Of a DNA stretch of 64,000 nucleotides, positions 11,350 through 23,372 are shown one piece after another (the first letter of the stretch is position 1; every line of letters starts with the position of its first letter). The notes beneath the pieces are model-generated. The model made no database searches. It saw nothing but the letters and a program-made list of their open reading frames with translations, and was not told where the DNA came from. Position numbers and translations under genes: made by a program. This stretch comes from Gordionus sp. m RMFG-2023 (lineage: Eukaryota > Nematomorpha > Gordioida > Chordodea > Parachordodidae): NCBI RefSeq assembly GCF_954871325.1, contig NC_088776.1:35574508-35638507 (forward strand). Direction: 5' to 3'.

Positions 11350-12085
11350 TAGTAGTGAATAATTATGTGTTAACTTCTTCCTAAAATGTAATTTTAAAAA
11401 TATAAATAGATTTTAATATATAGCAAAATATGATAAATATTTATGATTATATTTACTGGCTAAAGTCAAGGTTTCACTCTTAGTTAATTTTTATTATGAT
11501 TGAGGGCAATTAAAAATATTTGCATTGTTGTAAAATATATAAATCTAATCTACAACCTTCATTTTATTAATAAAATTTTTATATATTTAGTCTATTTCAT
11601 ATGTAAATATAGGATAATAAGTAGTGGATAATTATGTGTTAACTTCTTCCTAAAATGTAATTTTAAAAATATAAATAAGATTTTAATATATAGCAAAACA
11701 TGATTAATATTTGTAATTATATTAACTGGCTAAAGTCAAGGTTTCACTCTTATGATTGAGGGCAATTTAAAATATTTGTATTGTTAAGTTTAATATATAT
11801 ATAAATCTAATCTACAACCTTTATTTTATTAATAAAATTTTTATATATTTAGTCTGTTTCATATGTAAATATAGGATAATAAGTAGTGGATAATTATGTG
11901 TTAACTTCTTCCTAAAATGTAATTTTAAAAATATAAATAAGGTTTTAATATATAGCAAAACATGATTAATATTTGTAATTATATTAACTGGCTAAAGTCA
12001 AGGTTTCACTCTTATGATTGAGGGCAATTTAAAATATTTGTATTGTTAAGTTTAATATATATATAAATCTAATCTACAACCTTCA
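11350..12085. repeat. ~265-bp tandem repeats between the Harbinger genes
   Basis: Three copies, marked by TGTGTTAACTTCTTCCTAAA at about 11367, 11636 and 11898, separate the convergent MADF and transposase genes. They are AT-rich and carry no frame. Confidence 0.75.
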
Positions 12086-12337
12086 TCCCCATTATTAATC
12101 CTCAACTTTGGATCCCACTTCATTTAATCTATTACAATTAACACTAAGCTTACAAATATATAACTAAACTTAAAATTATTTCATGATCAATACTTTATTC
12201 AAATTTTATTTAATATTAATAAATTTATTATAATAGTAATATAAATAAATTTATTATAATAGTAATATAAATAAAATTATTATAATAGTAATATAAATAA
12301 ATTTATAATATTAATAAATTTATTATAATATAAAAAT

Positions 12338-13703
12338 TTAAGAATTTATAAAATTTTTAAATTTATCCCTAATAATTTTAGATTCCTGTGAGCTTGAGTT
12401 GTTTTCCCTGCTTGCCAAAAATGGTCTTGTGGTAAGGTTAGCCAATGTAGGATCTGTATTGATGATAATATAATTTTAAAAATATATATAAATATGATTT
12501 TTATATATTTATTTAAATTTAAATATTGGTATTACCTATATCATCAATGGAAGCTGATCCTTCTTTGTTGATGATAATGTTATGTAGGATGCAAATAGCC
12601 TTTATCACTATCTCTATGCTAGGTAGTCCTATTTCTATTGGCTTACTTAGAATGTCAAATTTTTTGACTATTCCACCAAAGCTTCTTTCTACACTTACTC
12701 GAGCATGGCACAGCCTCATGTTATATTCCCTTTCTTCTGTTGTCAGATTTCTTTTGGGGTAGGGCTTCATCAAATAATTTGACAAAGGGAATGCGTCGTC
12801 CCCAACCATTACAAATGGCATGGCCTCATTACAACCTGGAAATGGTTTGGGAGCAGGCATATCAAGTGTATGGTTCATCAATTCTATTAATATATTTATA
12901 AGATATATTAAAATTAATATAAAGTAACCTCTATATAAAGAGCTATTTCTAAAAACACCACCATCACTTTGCTTTCCATATGCACCCACATCTATGTAAA
13001 TAAATCTCCTGTTAATATCTGTTAGGGCTAACAGGTTAATAGAAAATCTATGCTTATAGTTATAAAATTGTGAGCCACTATTGGCAGGGCTCTTGATATA
13101 TATATGCTTGCCATCTATAGCCCCAATACAATTTGGGAATCCTGATTGAAGCAGGAATTCCTGGGAAATCTAAAGATAAGTAAATATTAATCTTGATTTA
13201 TTATAATAAATTTACTTTTTCCCAATCATTTTTATTAGGCTTAGGCATGTGAATATGTGCAGCAGCATTCCAAATTGCTCTGCACACTGATTTCACAATA
13301 TAACTTATACAGGATTTTGAGATCATTGAACTATAAGCTAGTTGTGCAAATGATACACCAGTTATTAAATACCTATTATATAAATAATTAATAATAAATT
13401 AAATTTATTTTACCTTAATGTAACAAACAAACGATCCTCAGCATCGATTTGTTTGTTACAGTTAGTAACTTTTGGATTAATATCCTCATATATGAGCTCC
13501 AGTATATAAGAAAATGTCGCTCTTCTCATTCTTGTATAATTATAAAATTGCGAATTTGTTAAATCGCCTTTAATATTAATATATTCCGAAAAAAGATTTC
13601 TTTTAACAAATATTTTGGACGTCTTGCTCTTCTTCCTTCCTTTATTTCTTTGTAGTAAATACAAAGCAAGTAATTTTTTTTGTTTTAAATTTAAATGTTT
13701 CAT
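12338..13703 (-). CDS. PIF/Harbinger transposase (HARBI1-like DDE nuclease)
   Basis: Five exons fit: 13703-13414, 13372-13216, 13169-12929, 12883-12536 and 12453-12338. All introns are GT-AG, and the exons total 384 codons including stop (383 aa; human HARBI1 is 349 aa). The catalytic domain of the DDE_Tnp_4 type is complete: CIGAIDGKHI (Asp about 168), GKQSDGGVF, VGDDAFPLS (Asp about 258), LMKPYP, and RVSVERSFGG (Glu about 295) followed by KKFDIL and CILHNII. The enzyme cuts DNA at the element's inverted ends and inserts at TWA targets. With the MADF partner at 10540-11263 intact as well, this copy looks recently active. Start at 13703 chosen as the first ATG in the frame. Confidence 0.92.
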
Positions 13704-13811
13704 ATTGAAAAAATAAAAGTTAACGCATCAATTTATACATGGCTGCGTTTACGTTTTTTTATATGCGTTTTAAAACGCTGCGTTGCAACGCACAATTTGT
13801 ACGCACTATTA

Positions 13812-14230
13812 CATTATAATATATTAAAAAAATGGAAATTTTAAGATCTTTTCAATTTTTTTATTAATTCTTTGAAATAAATTGCGGTTTTAATTTTATT
13901 AATTTTTAATTTATATTTTTAATTAAATTATATTTATTTATTTAAAAAAAATGGAATATAATATATTAAAAAAATGGAAATTTTAAGATCTTTTCAATTT
14001 TTTTATTAATTCTTTGAAATAAATTGCGGTTTTATTTTTATTTAATTTTTATTTTTAATTAAATTATATTTGGTTATTTAAAAAAAATGGATTTTAATAT
14101 TTCAATTTTTTTATTAATTCTTTGAAATAAATTGCGATTATAATTTTATTTAATTTCATTAATTTTTAATTTATATTTTTAATTAAATTATATTTGGTTA
14201 TTTTAAAATAATGGAATTTTTAAAATTATA
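13812..14230. repeat. three ~130-bp subterminal repeats, forward
   Basis: Units beginning near 13812, 13955 and 14085 share AAATTTTAAGATCTTTTCAA (missing in part from the third), TTTCAATTTTTTTATTAATT and CTTTGAAATAAATTGCG. The set recurs inverted at 22250-22690 and direct at 22890-23270, which defines the subterminal region of each copy of the composite element. Confidence 0.8.
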
Positions 14231-14301
14231 TGTATATTCTTTTTAAGTTTTTTTTCAAAACTAAATTGATAGTAAGTATAACGATATTGTGAGTACTGGA
14301 T

Positions 14302-17231
14302 TAGGGAAAAGGCTAACATCTTATATGCAATTTTGAATATTTTTATATCATTCTACTAAAATTAAATTTCCTATACAATTATGCTTAGATGTATTTTTTT
14401 ACGTTTCCGGTTCAAAAATTAACATTTTTGTCGCGAAAACGTTCGAAGGGAAAAGGCTAACATCTTTAGTTTAATTATATAAATTTTTATATCATTGAAC
14501 TCAGAATTAAATTTCCTATCTAAATATGCTTTGATGTGATTTTTTAAGTTATAGGTTCAAAAAATAAATTTTAAAAATTTTGTTGTGGTAAAAACGTTGG
14601 AAGGGAAAAGGCTAACATCTTATTTGCAATTTTAAATATTTTTATATCATTCTACTCAGAATTAAATTTCCTATCCAATTATGCTTAGATGTATTTTTTT
14701 ACGTTTCCGGTTCAAAAAATAACATTTTTGTCGCGAAAACGTTTAAAGGGAAAAGGCTAACATCTTAAGTTTAATTTTATAAATTTTTATATCATTGAAC
14801 TCAGAATTAAATTTCCTATCTAAATATGCTTTGATGTAATTTTTTACGTTATCGGTTCAAAAAATAAATATTAAAAATTTTTTTTGTGGTAAAAACGTTG
14901 GAAGGAAAAAGGCTAACATCTTATATGCAATTTTGAATATTTTTATATCATTGAACTCAGAATTATCTAAATATGCTTTGATATATTTTTTTACGTTATC
15001 GGTTCAAAAAATAAATTTTAATAATTTTTTTGTGGTAAAAACATTGGAAGGGAAAAGGCTAACATCTTATATGCAATTTTGAATATTTTTATATCATTCT
15101 ACTCAGAATTAAATTTCCTATCCAATTATGCTTATATGTATTTATTTACGTTTCCGGTTCAAAAAATAATATTTTTGTCGCGAAAACGTTCGAAGGGAAA
15201 AGGCTAACATCTTAAGTTTAATTTTATAAATTTTTATATCATTGAACTCAGAATTAAATTTCCTATCTAAATATGCTTTGATGTATTTTTTTACGTTATC
15301 GGTTCAAAAAAGAAATTTTAATAAATTTTTTGTGGTAAAAACGTTGGAAGGGAAAAGGCTAACATCTTATATGCAATTTTGAATATTTTTATATCATTGA
15401 ACTCAGAATTAAATTTCCTATCTAAATATGCTTTGATGTATTTTTTTACGTTATCGGTTCAAAAAATAAATTTTAATAATTTTTTTGTGGTAAAAACGTT
15501 GAAGGGAAAAGGCTAACATCTTATATGCAATTTTGAATATTTTTATATCATTCTACTCAGAATTAAATTTCCTATATAATTATGCTTAGATGTATTTTTT
15601 TTACTTTTCCGGTTCAAAAAATAACATTTTTGTCGCGAAAACGTTCGAAGGGAAAAGGCTAACATCTTAAGTTTAATTTTATAAATTTTTATATCATTGA
15701 ACTCAGAATTAAATTTCCTATCTAAATATGCTTTGATGTATTTTTTTACGTTATCGGTTCAAAAAATAAATTTTAATAATTTTTTTGTGGTAAAAACGTT
15801 GGAAGGGAAAAGGCTAACATCTTAAACGCAATTTTGAATATTTTTATATCATTCTACTCAGAATTAAATTTCCTATCCAATTATGCTTAGATGTATTTTT
15901 TTACGTTTCCGGTTCAAAAAATAACATTTTTGTCGCGAAAACGTTTGAAAGGAAAAGGCTAACATCTTAAGTTTAATTTTATAAATTTTTATATCATTGA
16001 ACTCAGAATTAAATTTCCTATCTAAATATGCTTTGATGTATTTTTTTACGTTATCGGTTCAAAAAAAAATTTTAATAATTTTTTTGTGGTAAAAACGTTG
16101 AAAGGGAAAAGGCTATCATCTTATATGCAATTTTGAATATTTTTATATCATTCTACTCAGAATTAAATTTCCTATCCAATTATGCAACGTTCGAAGGGAA
16201 AAGGCTAACATCTTTAGTTTAATTTTATAAATTTTTATATCATTGAACTCAGAATTAAATTTCCTATCTAAATATGGTTTGATGTATTTTTTTACGTTAT
16301 AGGTTTAAAAAATAAATTTTAAAAATATTGTTGTGGTAAAAACGTTGGAAGGGAAAAGGCTAACATCTTATATGCAATTTTGAATATTTTTATATCATTC
16401 TACTCAGAATTAAATTTCCTATCCAATTATGCTTAGATGTATTTTTTTACGTTTCCGCTTCAAAAAATAACATTTTTGTCGCGAAAACGTTTAAAGGGAA
16501 AAGGCTAACATCTTAAGTTTAATTTTATAAATTTTTATATCATTGAACTCAGAATTAAATTTCCTATCTAAATATGCTTTGATGTGATTTTTTAAGTTAT
16601 AGGTTTAAAAAATAAATTTTAAAAATATTGTTTTGGTAAAAACGTAGGAAGGGAAAAGGCTAACATCTTAAATGCAATTTTGAATATTTTTATATCATTC
16701 TACTCAGAATTAAATTTCCTATATAATTATGCTTAGATGTATTTTTTTTACTTTTCCGGTTCAAAAAATAACATTTTTGTCGCGAAAACGTTCGAAGGGA
16801 AAAGGCTAACATCTTAAGTTTAATTTTATAAATTTTTATATCATTGAACTCAGAATTAAATTTCCTATCTAAATATGCTTTGATGTATTTTTTTACGTTA
16901 TCGGTTCAAAAAATAAATTTTAATAATATTTTTGTGGTAAAAACGTTGGAAGGGAAAAGGCTAACATCTTAAACGCAATTTTGAATATTTTTATATCATT
17001 CTACTCAGAATTAAATTTTCTATCCAATTATGCTTAGATGTATTTTTTTACTTTTCCGGTTCAAAAAATAAAATTTTTGTCGCGAAAACATTCGAGGGGA
17101 AAAGGCTAACATCTTTAGTTTAATTTTATAAATTATTATATCATTGAACTCAGAATTAAATTTCCTATCTAAATATGCTTTGATGTATTTTTTTACGTTA
17201 TCGGTTCAAAAAAGAAATTTTAATAAAAAAA
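14302..17231 (+). repeat. satellite arm, forward: ~300-bp dimers of two monomer types
   Basis: Two related monomers alternate. Type A (about 146 bp) has GGCTAACATCTTATATGCAA, CATTCTACTCAG, TTTCCGGTTC and TGTCGCGAAAACGTTCGAA. Type B (about 153 bp) has CATCTTAAGTTTAATTTT, CATTGAACTCAG, TATCGGTTC and TTGTGGTAAAAACGTTGG. AB pairs give a higher-order period near 300 bp, about ten pairs long, with some pairs shortened. The array flips direction at about 17231. Confidence 0.88.
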
Positions 17232-17490
17232 ATATTCTAAATTGCATATAAGATGTTAGCCTTTTCCCTTCCAACGTATTTACCACAAAAAAATTTTTAA
17301 AATATATTTTTTGAATCTATAACTTAAAAAATCACATCAAAGCATATTTAGATAGGAAATTTAATTCTGAGTTCAATGATATAAAAATTTATAAAATTAA
17401 ACTAAAGATGTTAGCATTTTCCTTTCGAACGTTTTCGCGACAAAAAGGTTATTTTTTGAACCGGAAACGTAAAAAAATACATCTAAGCAT
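17232..17490 (-). repeat. satellite arm, inverted, first part
   Basis: The same A/B monomers read in reverse complement (GATGTTAGCCTTTTCCCTTC) begin at the palindrome centre. They continue until the sequence departs at TAAGCATA (about 17490). Confidence 0.85.
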
Positions 17491-18335
17491 ATCCTTAATT
17501 AATAAGGATAGTAAATTTTTAGGTAAGAAAGTTAAGGAATATGGAAGGATGCTAATGGAGTCGTTTTATTGTTTTATTTTTTTTGTTTATAAATTTAGAG
17601 TTTTTATTGTAAGAGAATAAATAAAAAAACATTTTTTTCAGACGGATAATAATTAAAAATATGAAAGAATAATTATGTCGGTGATTTTGTATGGAAGTAA
17701 ATAATATTTTGAACAATTTAGAAAAAAAAATTATAATAAACAAATAAATTAGAATCGAATAGTGTTTGAATTCGTACGAATAATAAAATCTACCATTGCA
17801 TTCGATTCGAATAATTAAAATTAATTTTCTTAATAAAATCTTACTCAAATATATTGACAAATTTTTTTATTGTTAATTTGATTTCAAACAGAAGGTGGAA
17901 ATTTTTTCGGATAAAAAGACAGGGCTAAAATACCTGAATTTTACGAAAATATTTGAAAAGGTTAATAAGATGGGGAAATAAATGATTTGGGATATCCCTT
18001 CAAGTGCCTATTTGTCCTCTATATTTTTACCCAACATTCATAATTAAATGAATATACGGTAATTAATATAACTTTCTCTCCCCGAAATAAGACGCTAAAA
18101 TTCATAATGTATAGTGTTGGTCGCACAGTAGGTTTGTTATGATTATATCAAATTAATTTAAATTGCAATTAAAATAAATGACAGTTTTTTTGAATGAAAA
18201 CTATGATTTAAATCAATTCTCTATTCGTTTTTTATCAAATAAAAACATTAATAGATCGTTTTACCAGGTTGCTAAATTTTATTATTATAAAAAGATTTTA
18301 TATTGTGATTTAGCCCTGAAATTTTTAATATACAC
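17491..18335. other. 845-bp unrelated insertion in the inverted arm
   Basis: Satellite sequence stops after CATCTAAGCATA and resumes at about 18336 in TTCTGAGTTTAATGATATAA. The inserted DNA starts with TCCTTAATTAATAAGGA, itself a palindrome. Its frames (17408-17620 plus, 17860-17552 minus) are low-complexity and match no family. No clear terminal repeats or target duplication were seen. Confidence 0.5.
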
Positions 18336-19059
18336 TATTCTGAGTTTAATGATATAAAAATACCTAAAATTGCATTTAAGATGTTAGCCTTTTCCCTTCC
18401 AACGTTTTTACCACAAAAAAATTATTAAAATTTATTTTTTGAACCGATAACGTAAAAAAATACATCAAAGCATATTTAGATAGGAAATTTAATTCTGAGT
18501 TCAATGATAAAAAATATTCAAAATTGCATATAAGATGTTAGCCTTTTCCCTTCCAACGTTTTTACTACAAAAAAATTTTTTAAATTTATTTTTTGAACCG
18601 ATAACGTAAAAAAAAACATCAAAGCATATTTAGATAGGAAATTTATTTCTGAGTTCAATGATATAAAAATTTATAAAATTAAACTAAAGATGTTAGTCTT
18701 TTCCCTTCGAACATTTTCGCGACAAAAATGTTATTTTTTGAACCGGAAATGTAAAAAAATACATCTAAGCATAATTGGATAGGAAATTTAATTTTGAGTA
18801 GAATGATATAAAAATATTCAAAATTGCATATAAGATGTTAGCCTTTTCCCTTCCAACGTTTTTACCACAAAAAAATTATTAAAATTTATTTTTTGAACCG
18901 ATAACGTAAAAAAATACATCAAAGCATATTTAGATAGGAAATTTAATTCTGAGTTCAATGATATAAAAATTTATAAAATTAAACTAAAGATGTTAGTCTT
19001 TTCCCTTCGAACGTTTTCGCGACAAAAATGTTATTTTTTGAACCGGAAACGTAAAAAAA
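18336..19059 (-). repeat. satellite arm, inverted, second part
   Basis: Five A/B monomers in reverse orientation continue the arm. They break off inside a monomer at GTAAAAAAATA (19059). Confidence 0.85.
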
Positions 19060-21351
19060 TAGGGTTTATGTCACTGTGTGCTCCCGCCTCACCCCCCCCC
19101 CCCCTTCTCTTTGTGGCTCTACTGTGAAACAATACTTTTCGAGAAAATTATACCTCTTTTCATATTGGAAATATGACAGGTGAATTTTTAAAAATGCTCT
19201 TCTGTAATTTAAAAACATAGTTAAGGAAACACTATAATTCTCAGCCATTACTTTTTTGAAAATTATAGATTTTAGATAACCATTAGATCTTAAAATTAGA
19301 TGATAAATAAATTAATAATTTTTTGAAACTATAGAAAGTCCATGAATATTATATTATAGGTAAAACTTTACCTAAAATAATTTTCTAATATTTACTGCAA
19401 ACCTATTAACTACAATCAGTTATTCTTGATTTATGTTTTTTTCCTACTAATTTTTTTTATTGAGCAATTAAAATACTATTAATTCTTAATGATATCATAT
19501 GACGAATAAAAAAAATTCATTATTAAAAGGTAAAGACAGAAACTTAAACTATAAATCAATTTAATAAAATAAATTTAATTATGATGATTAATGAATGATA
19601 TTTTTATTCAAATTGTATATAACAGTTATTTCTGATTTACGTTTTCATTTCTCATCAGATCAGTCGGCCTTTGGCTAATTATTGAACAATTAATTTACTA
19701 TAATTCTGGATTTCGTCATATTGTGTAAACTAAAATTCAAAAAAAATATTAAAATAAAATTATTTTTTAAAAAATCACCTTTTAGATATATCATAAATAA
19801 TGACTTGATTGGCCTTATATTAGTGATCACGAATAAAAATAAGTGTTTGCAAAATTGCAAGCCATGTTTAAAAGGAGTTAAGGAAGAATTTTTGCGAATG
19901 GCATATAATGGGTTACCTTCAGAAACCCTAATACCATTAGGTAACCCGATAGTAGAAGTGTGCAAGGGGGCTGGTGAATTAAAGGTATTATTGAAATAAC
20001 GAGCGAGCGAGTCGATTTAACATATTTTATGTGCGGAATGAGCAGATCGGACTTTTTGAAAATAATGGGCAGGCGGATTATTTATTCCAGCCATTTAGAC
20101 CTTTAACCGATCCCTACCAATAAATCTTATAGAGCTTAAAATCAGCTATTAAACAATATTTCTAGATTGATCAATATTCTCCAACCTATAAAAAAATGCC
20201 CCTGCTCTTGAAGCTTTCAGTGACAAAAGAAAAAATGAAATTCCAATTCTGAACCACTGTTGAATACTTTCGCCAAATTCCTGCATTGGTTCCCTTAGAA
20301 AGACGAATTATCCGATGCATTATAACGAATGCAAACCATATCACAAATAAATCTTCTTAGTTTCCTCAAACATGACACACCTCTAAAACAGCATTCAAAC
20401 TACATAAATGAACTATTTAACAAACCCAATATATCAGTCTTACAGTCACAAACAAGAGCTCAAAAAATACATTTGTAGACAACCATAGATGAAAGGACTA
20501 ACATTATTAAAGAGGATGTAAAGAAGAGTGATCAAACTAAGGTGGAAAAATATAAATTGATACCAGGGGTGATGACTGATGAGAATCATGACTGTGGCAG
20601 ATCTGATATTTTATTGATTCTTTTAAATATATATCAGTAGCTTTGTGAAAAAGAGTTAAAGCAAAGTGGAGGGTTAACATTTAATTTTTTTTTCCATTAA
20701 CAACAAAAAAAGGGGGGGGGGAATAAAATTTTATCCAAAAATTAGCAAAAAATGAAAAATCTAAAATAGTTTTAATAAGGGGAAATGGCAGAGATTCTAA
20801 ATAGTTGGTCAAAAAATTTTGAGAAGTTCACCATTTTTAGGGGGTGGGCTTTCCTGTGAACTTTGAACATACCTAAGACGTTTTAACCATATCAAATCAA
20901 TTTTTTTTTCTCATGCCATAAGAATCGTTATGGCAACTTATCTGTAGTCTATCTTTTCGATTTCCCTCCTATTTTCGAAGGAAAAGACAGAAACCCTGAA
21001 TATAAGACATTATAATATTTTTATTTTAAATTTTAGCAGAAAAAATTTATATGTAAATATCGCTTTTATTTCAAGGAAAAAATACAAAACTTTATTTTAA
21101 TAATAATATTTTTTTTTAAAATTATTTATTGGTTATTTGGCAAAAAAATTTGATTTTCAACACCTTAAGAAATAAAAATATTTTTTTCTTATTTAATTTT
21201 TTTTAGAGAAAATGTCAAAATTTTTTAAATGTTATTTTTGACAAGATGATTAAAAAATTAATTACTATTCAATTTTATTTTCTTTATAGATTTCTAATTT
21301 CAAGAGATGATCATCAAAATTATATTTCTTTTTAAATAAATAATTACTTTC
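19060..21351. other. 2.3-kb insertion in the inverted arm, no recognised gene
   Basis: The satellite monomer is interrupted at 19059 and resumes at TAAGCATAATTGG (about 21352). The insert carries a C13 run near 19091, less AT-rich parts near 19850-20030 and 20200-20660, and a near-palindrome at 19910-19945 (GGGTTACCTT / AGGTAACCCG). Open frames at 19721-19999 and on the other strand overlap this hairpin and match nothing I know. The 20200-20660 part looks like old exon-like sequence interrupted by stops, of unknown origin. Confidence 0.45.
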
Positions 21352-22186
21352 TAAGCATAATTGGTTAGGAAATTTAATTTTGAGTAGAATGATATAAAAA
21401 TATTCAAAATTGCATATAAGATGTTAGCCTTTTCCCTTCCAACGTTTTTACCACAAAAAAATTATTAAAATTTATTTTTTGAACCGATAACGTAAAAAAA
21501 TACATCAAAGCATATTTAGATAGGAAATTTAATTCTGAGTTCAATGATATAAAAATTTATAAAATTAAACTAAAGATGTTAGCCTTTTCCCTTCGAACGT
21601 TTTCGCGACAAAAATGTTATTTTTTGAACCGGAAACGTAAAAAAATATATCTAAGCATAATTGGATAGGAAATTTAATTCTGAGTAGAATGATATAAAAA
21701 TATTCAAAATTGCATATAAGATGTTAACCTTTTCCCTTCCAACGTTTTTACCACAAAAAAATTATTAAAATTTATTTTTTGAACCGATAACGTAAAAAAA
21801 AACATCAAAGCATATTTAGATAGGAAATTTATTTCTGAGTTCAATGATATAAAAATTTATAAAATTAAACTTAAGATGTTAGCCTTTTCCCTTCGAACGT
21901 TTTCGCGACAAAAATGTTATTTTTTGAACCGGAAACGTAAAAAAATACATCTTAGCATAATTGGATAGGAAATTTAATTCTGAGTTCAATGATATAAAAA
22001 TACTTAAAATTGCGTTTAAGATGTTAGCCTTTTCCCTTCGAACGTTTTGGCGACAAAAATATTATTTTTTGAACCGGTAACGTAAAAAAATACATCTAAG
22101 CATAATTGGATAGGAAATTTAATTCTGAGTAGAATGATATAAAAATATTCAAAATTGCATATAAGATGTTTGCCTTTTCCCTAATC
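21352..22186 (-). repeat. satellite arm, inverted, outer part
   Basis: Monomers continue in reverse orientation to GCCTTTTCCCTAATCCAGTA at 22171-22190. This is the mirror image of the left arm's start (TACTGGATTAGGGAAAAGGC, about 14294), so the two arms end at the same internal boundary. Confidence 0.85.
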
Positions 22187-22249
22187 CAGTACTCACAATA
22201 TCGTTATACTTACTATCAATTTAGTTTTGAAAAAAAACTTAAATAGAAT

Positions 22250-22833
22250 ATACATATAATTTTAAAAATTCCATTATTTTAAAATAACCAAATATAATTT
22301 AATTAAAAATATAAATTAAAAATTAATGAAATTAAATAAAATTATAATCGCAATTTATTTCAAAGAATTAATAAAAAAATTGAAATATTATAATCCATTT
22401 TTTTAAAATAACCAAATATAATTTAATTAAAAATATAAATTAAAAATTAATAAAATTAAATAAAATTAAAACCGCAATTTATTTAAAGAATTGATAAAAA
22501 AATTGAAAAGATCTTAAAATTTCCATTTTTTTAATATATTATATTCCATTTTTTTAAATAAATAAATATAATTTAATTAAAAATATAAATTAAAAATTAA
22601 TAAAATTAAAACCGCAATTTATTTCAAAGAATTAATAAAAAAATTGAAAAGATCTTAAAATTTAGATTTTTTTAATATATTATATGGTAATGTTATTATA
22701 ATATTTTTCTCGTAAAAAAAGCAATAAATCAATCAAATTACACATTATGTAATCATTTTCTTTGTTATTTTTATTTTCAATATTATTTTTTAGCCTTTCG
22801 TATCATGCAGCCTTTCGGCTTATAGACCTACCC
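22250..22833 (-). repeat. inverted subterminal and terminal region of the left copy
   Basis: Three ~130-bp units in reverse orientation are followed by the mirror image of 7762-7903: TTTTCTCGTAAAAAAAGCAA, then TTTCGTATCATGCAGCCTTT, then TAGACCTACCC ending at 22833. The next bases (GTTTAATG) are not the expected target duplication, in keeping with a junction between two element copies. Confidence 0.8.
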
Positions 22834-22889
22834 GTTTAATGAGATATTTGATTGATTTATTGCTTTTTTTAGAGAAAAAATATTATAAT

Positions 22890-23372
22890 AACATTACATT
22901 ATAATATATTAAAAATATGGAAATTTTAAGATCTTTTCAATTTTTTTATTAATTCTTTGAAATAATTTGCGGTTTTTAAAGATTAATTATATTATATTAA
23001 TTTTTAAATTAATATTAAGATCTTTTCAATTTTTCTATTAATTCTTTGAAATAATTTGCGGTTTTTAAAAATTAATTTTATTATATTAATTTTTAAATTA
23101 ATATTTTTAATTAAAATTTTTAAAAAAATTAATAATTGGTATAATATATTAAAAATATGGAAATTTTAAGATCTTTTCAATTTTTTTATTAATTCTTTGA
23201 AATAATTTGCGGTTTTTAAAAATTAATTTTATTATATTAATTTTTAATTAAATTAATAATTGGTTATGAATTTATATATTGAGTAAGTATAAATATATTG
23301 TAATTACTTGATAGAGAAGTAAATGAGAAACATAAATTTTTTAAGATATTTTTAATTTGAGAAAGCATTTAA
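22890..23372 (+). repeat. three ~130-bp subterminal repeats, right copy
   Basis: Direct units sharing TTTTAAGATCTTTTCAATTT and CTTTGAAATAATTTGCGG start near 22917, 23010 and 23157. They match 13812-14230 and include the uninterrupted Harbinger target (ATAACATTACATTATAATAT). Confidence 0.8.

Larger units (their letters stand above)
7904..13808. mobile_element. PIF/Harbinger transposon holding a second Harbinger
   Basis: The termini TAGTGCGTACAAATTGTGCG (7904) and its inverse (ending 13808) are flanked by a TTA duplication (7901-7903 and 13809-13811), the 3-bp target typical of Harbinger. The right copy of the host element keeps the uninterrupted site around TTA at 22894-22896. The outer element consists of 7904-8026 plus 10503-13808, about 3.4 kb, and encodes an intact-looking MADF protein (plus strand) and transposase (minus strand) in convergent orientation. 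The part 8027-10499 is a separate insertion of the same family. Confidence 0.92.
7762..22833. mobile_element. left copy: foldback element with inverted satellite arms
   Basis: The first ~140 bp (terminus, GAAAGGCTGCATGATACGAA, then TTTGATTGATTTATTGCTTT) recur inverted at about 22689-22833. Inside come three ~130-bp units, a forward satellite, the inverted satellite, and the same ~130-bp units inverted (22250-22690). Without the Harbinger (7904-13808) and two insertions in the right arm (17491-18335 and 19060-21351) the element would be about 6 kb and almost wholly palindromic. No gene of its own is seen. Confidence 0.7.

Noticed and set aside
12526-12762. Plus-strand frame of 78 codons
   Set aside because: It is the opposite-strand shadow of exon 4 of the Harbinger transposase.
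19690-19999. Overlapping frames on both strands (91 and 92 codons)
   Set aside because: Both derive from the same hairpin-containing DNA and match no family; neither has a splice or start context that favours it.
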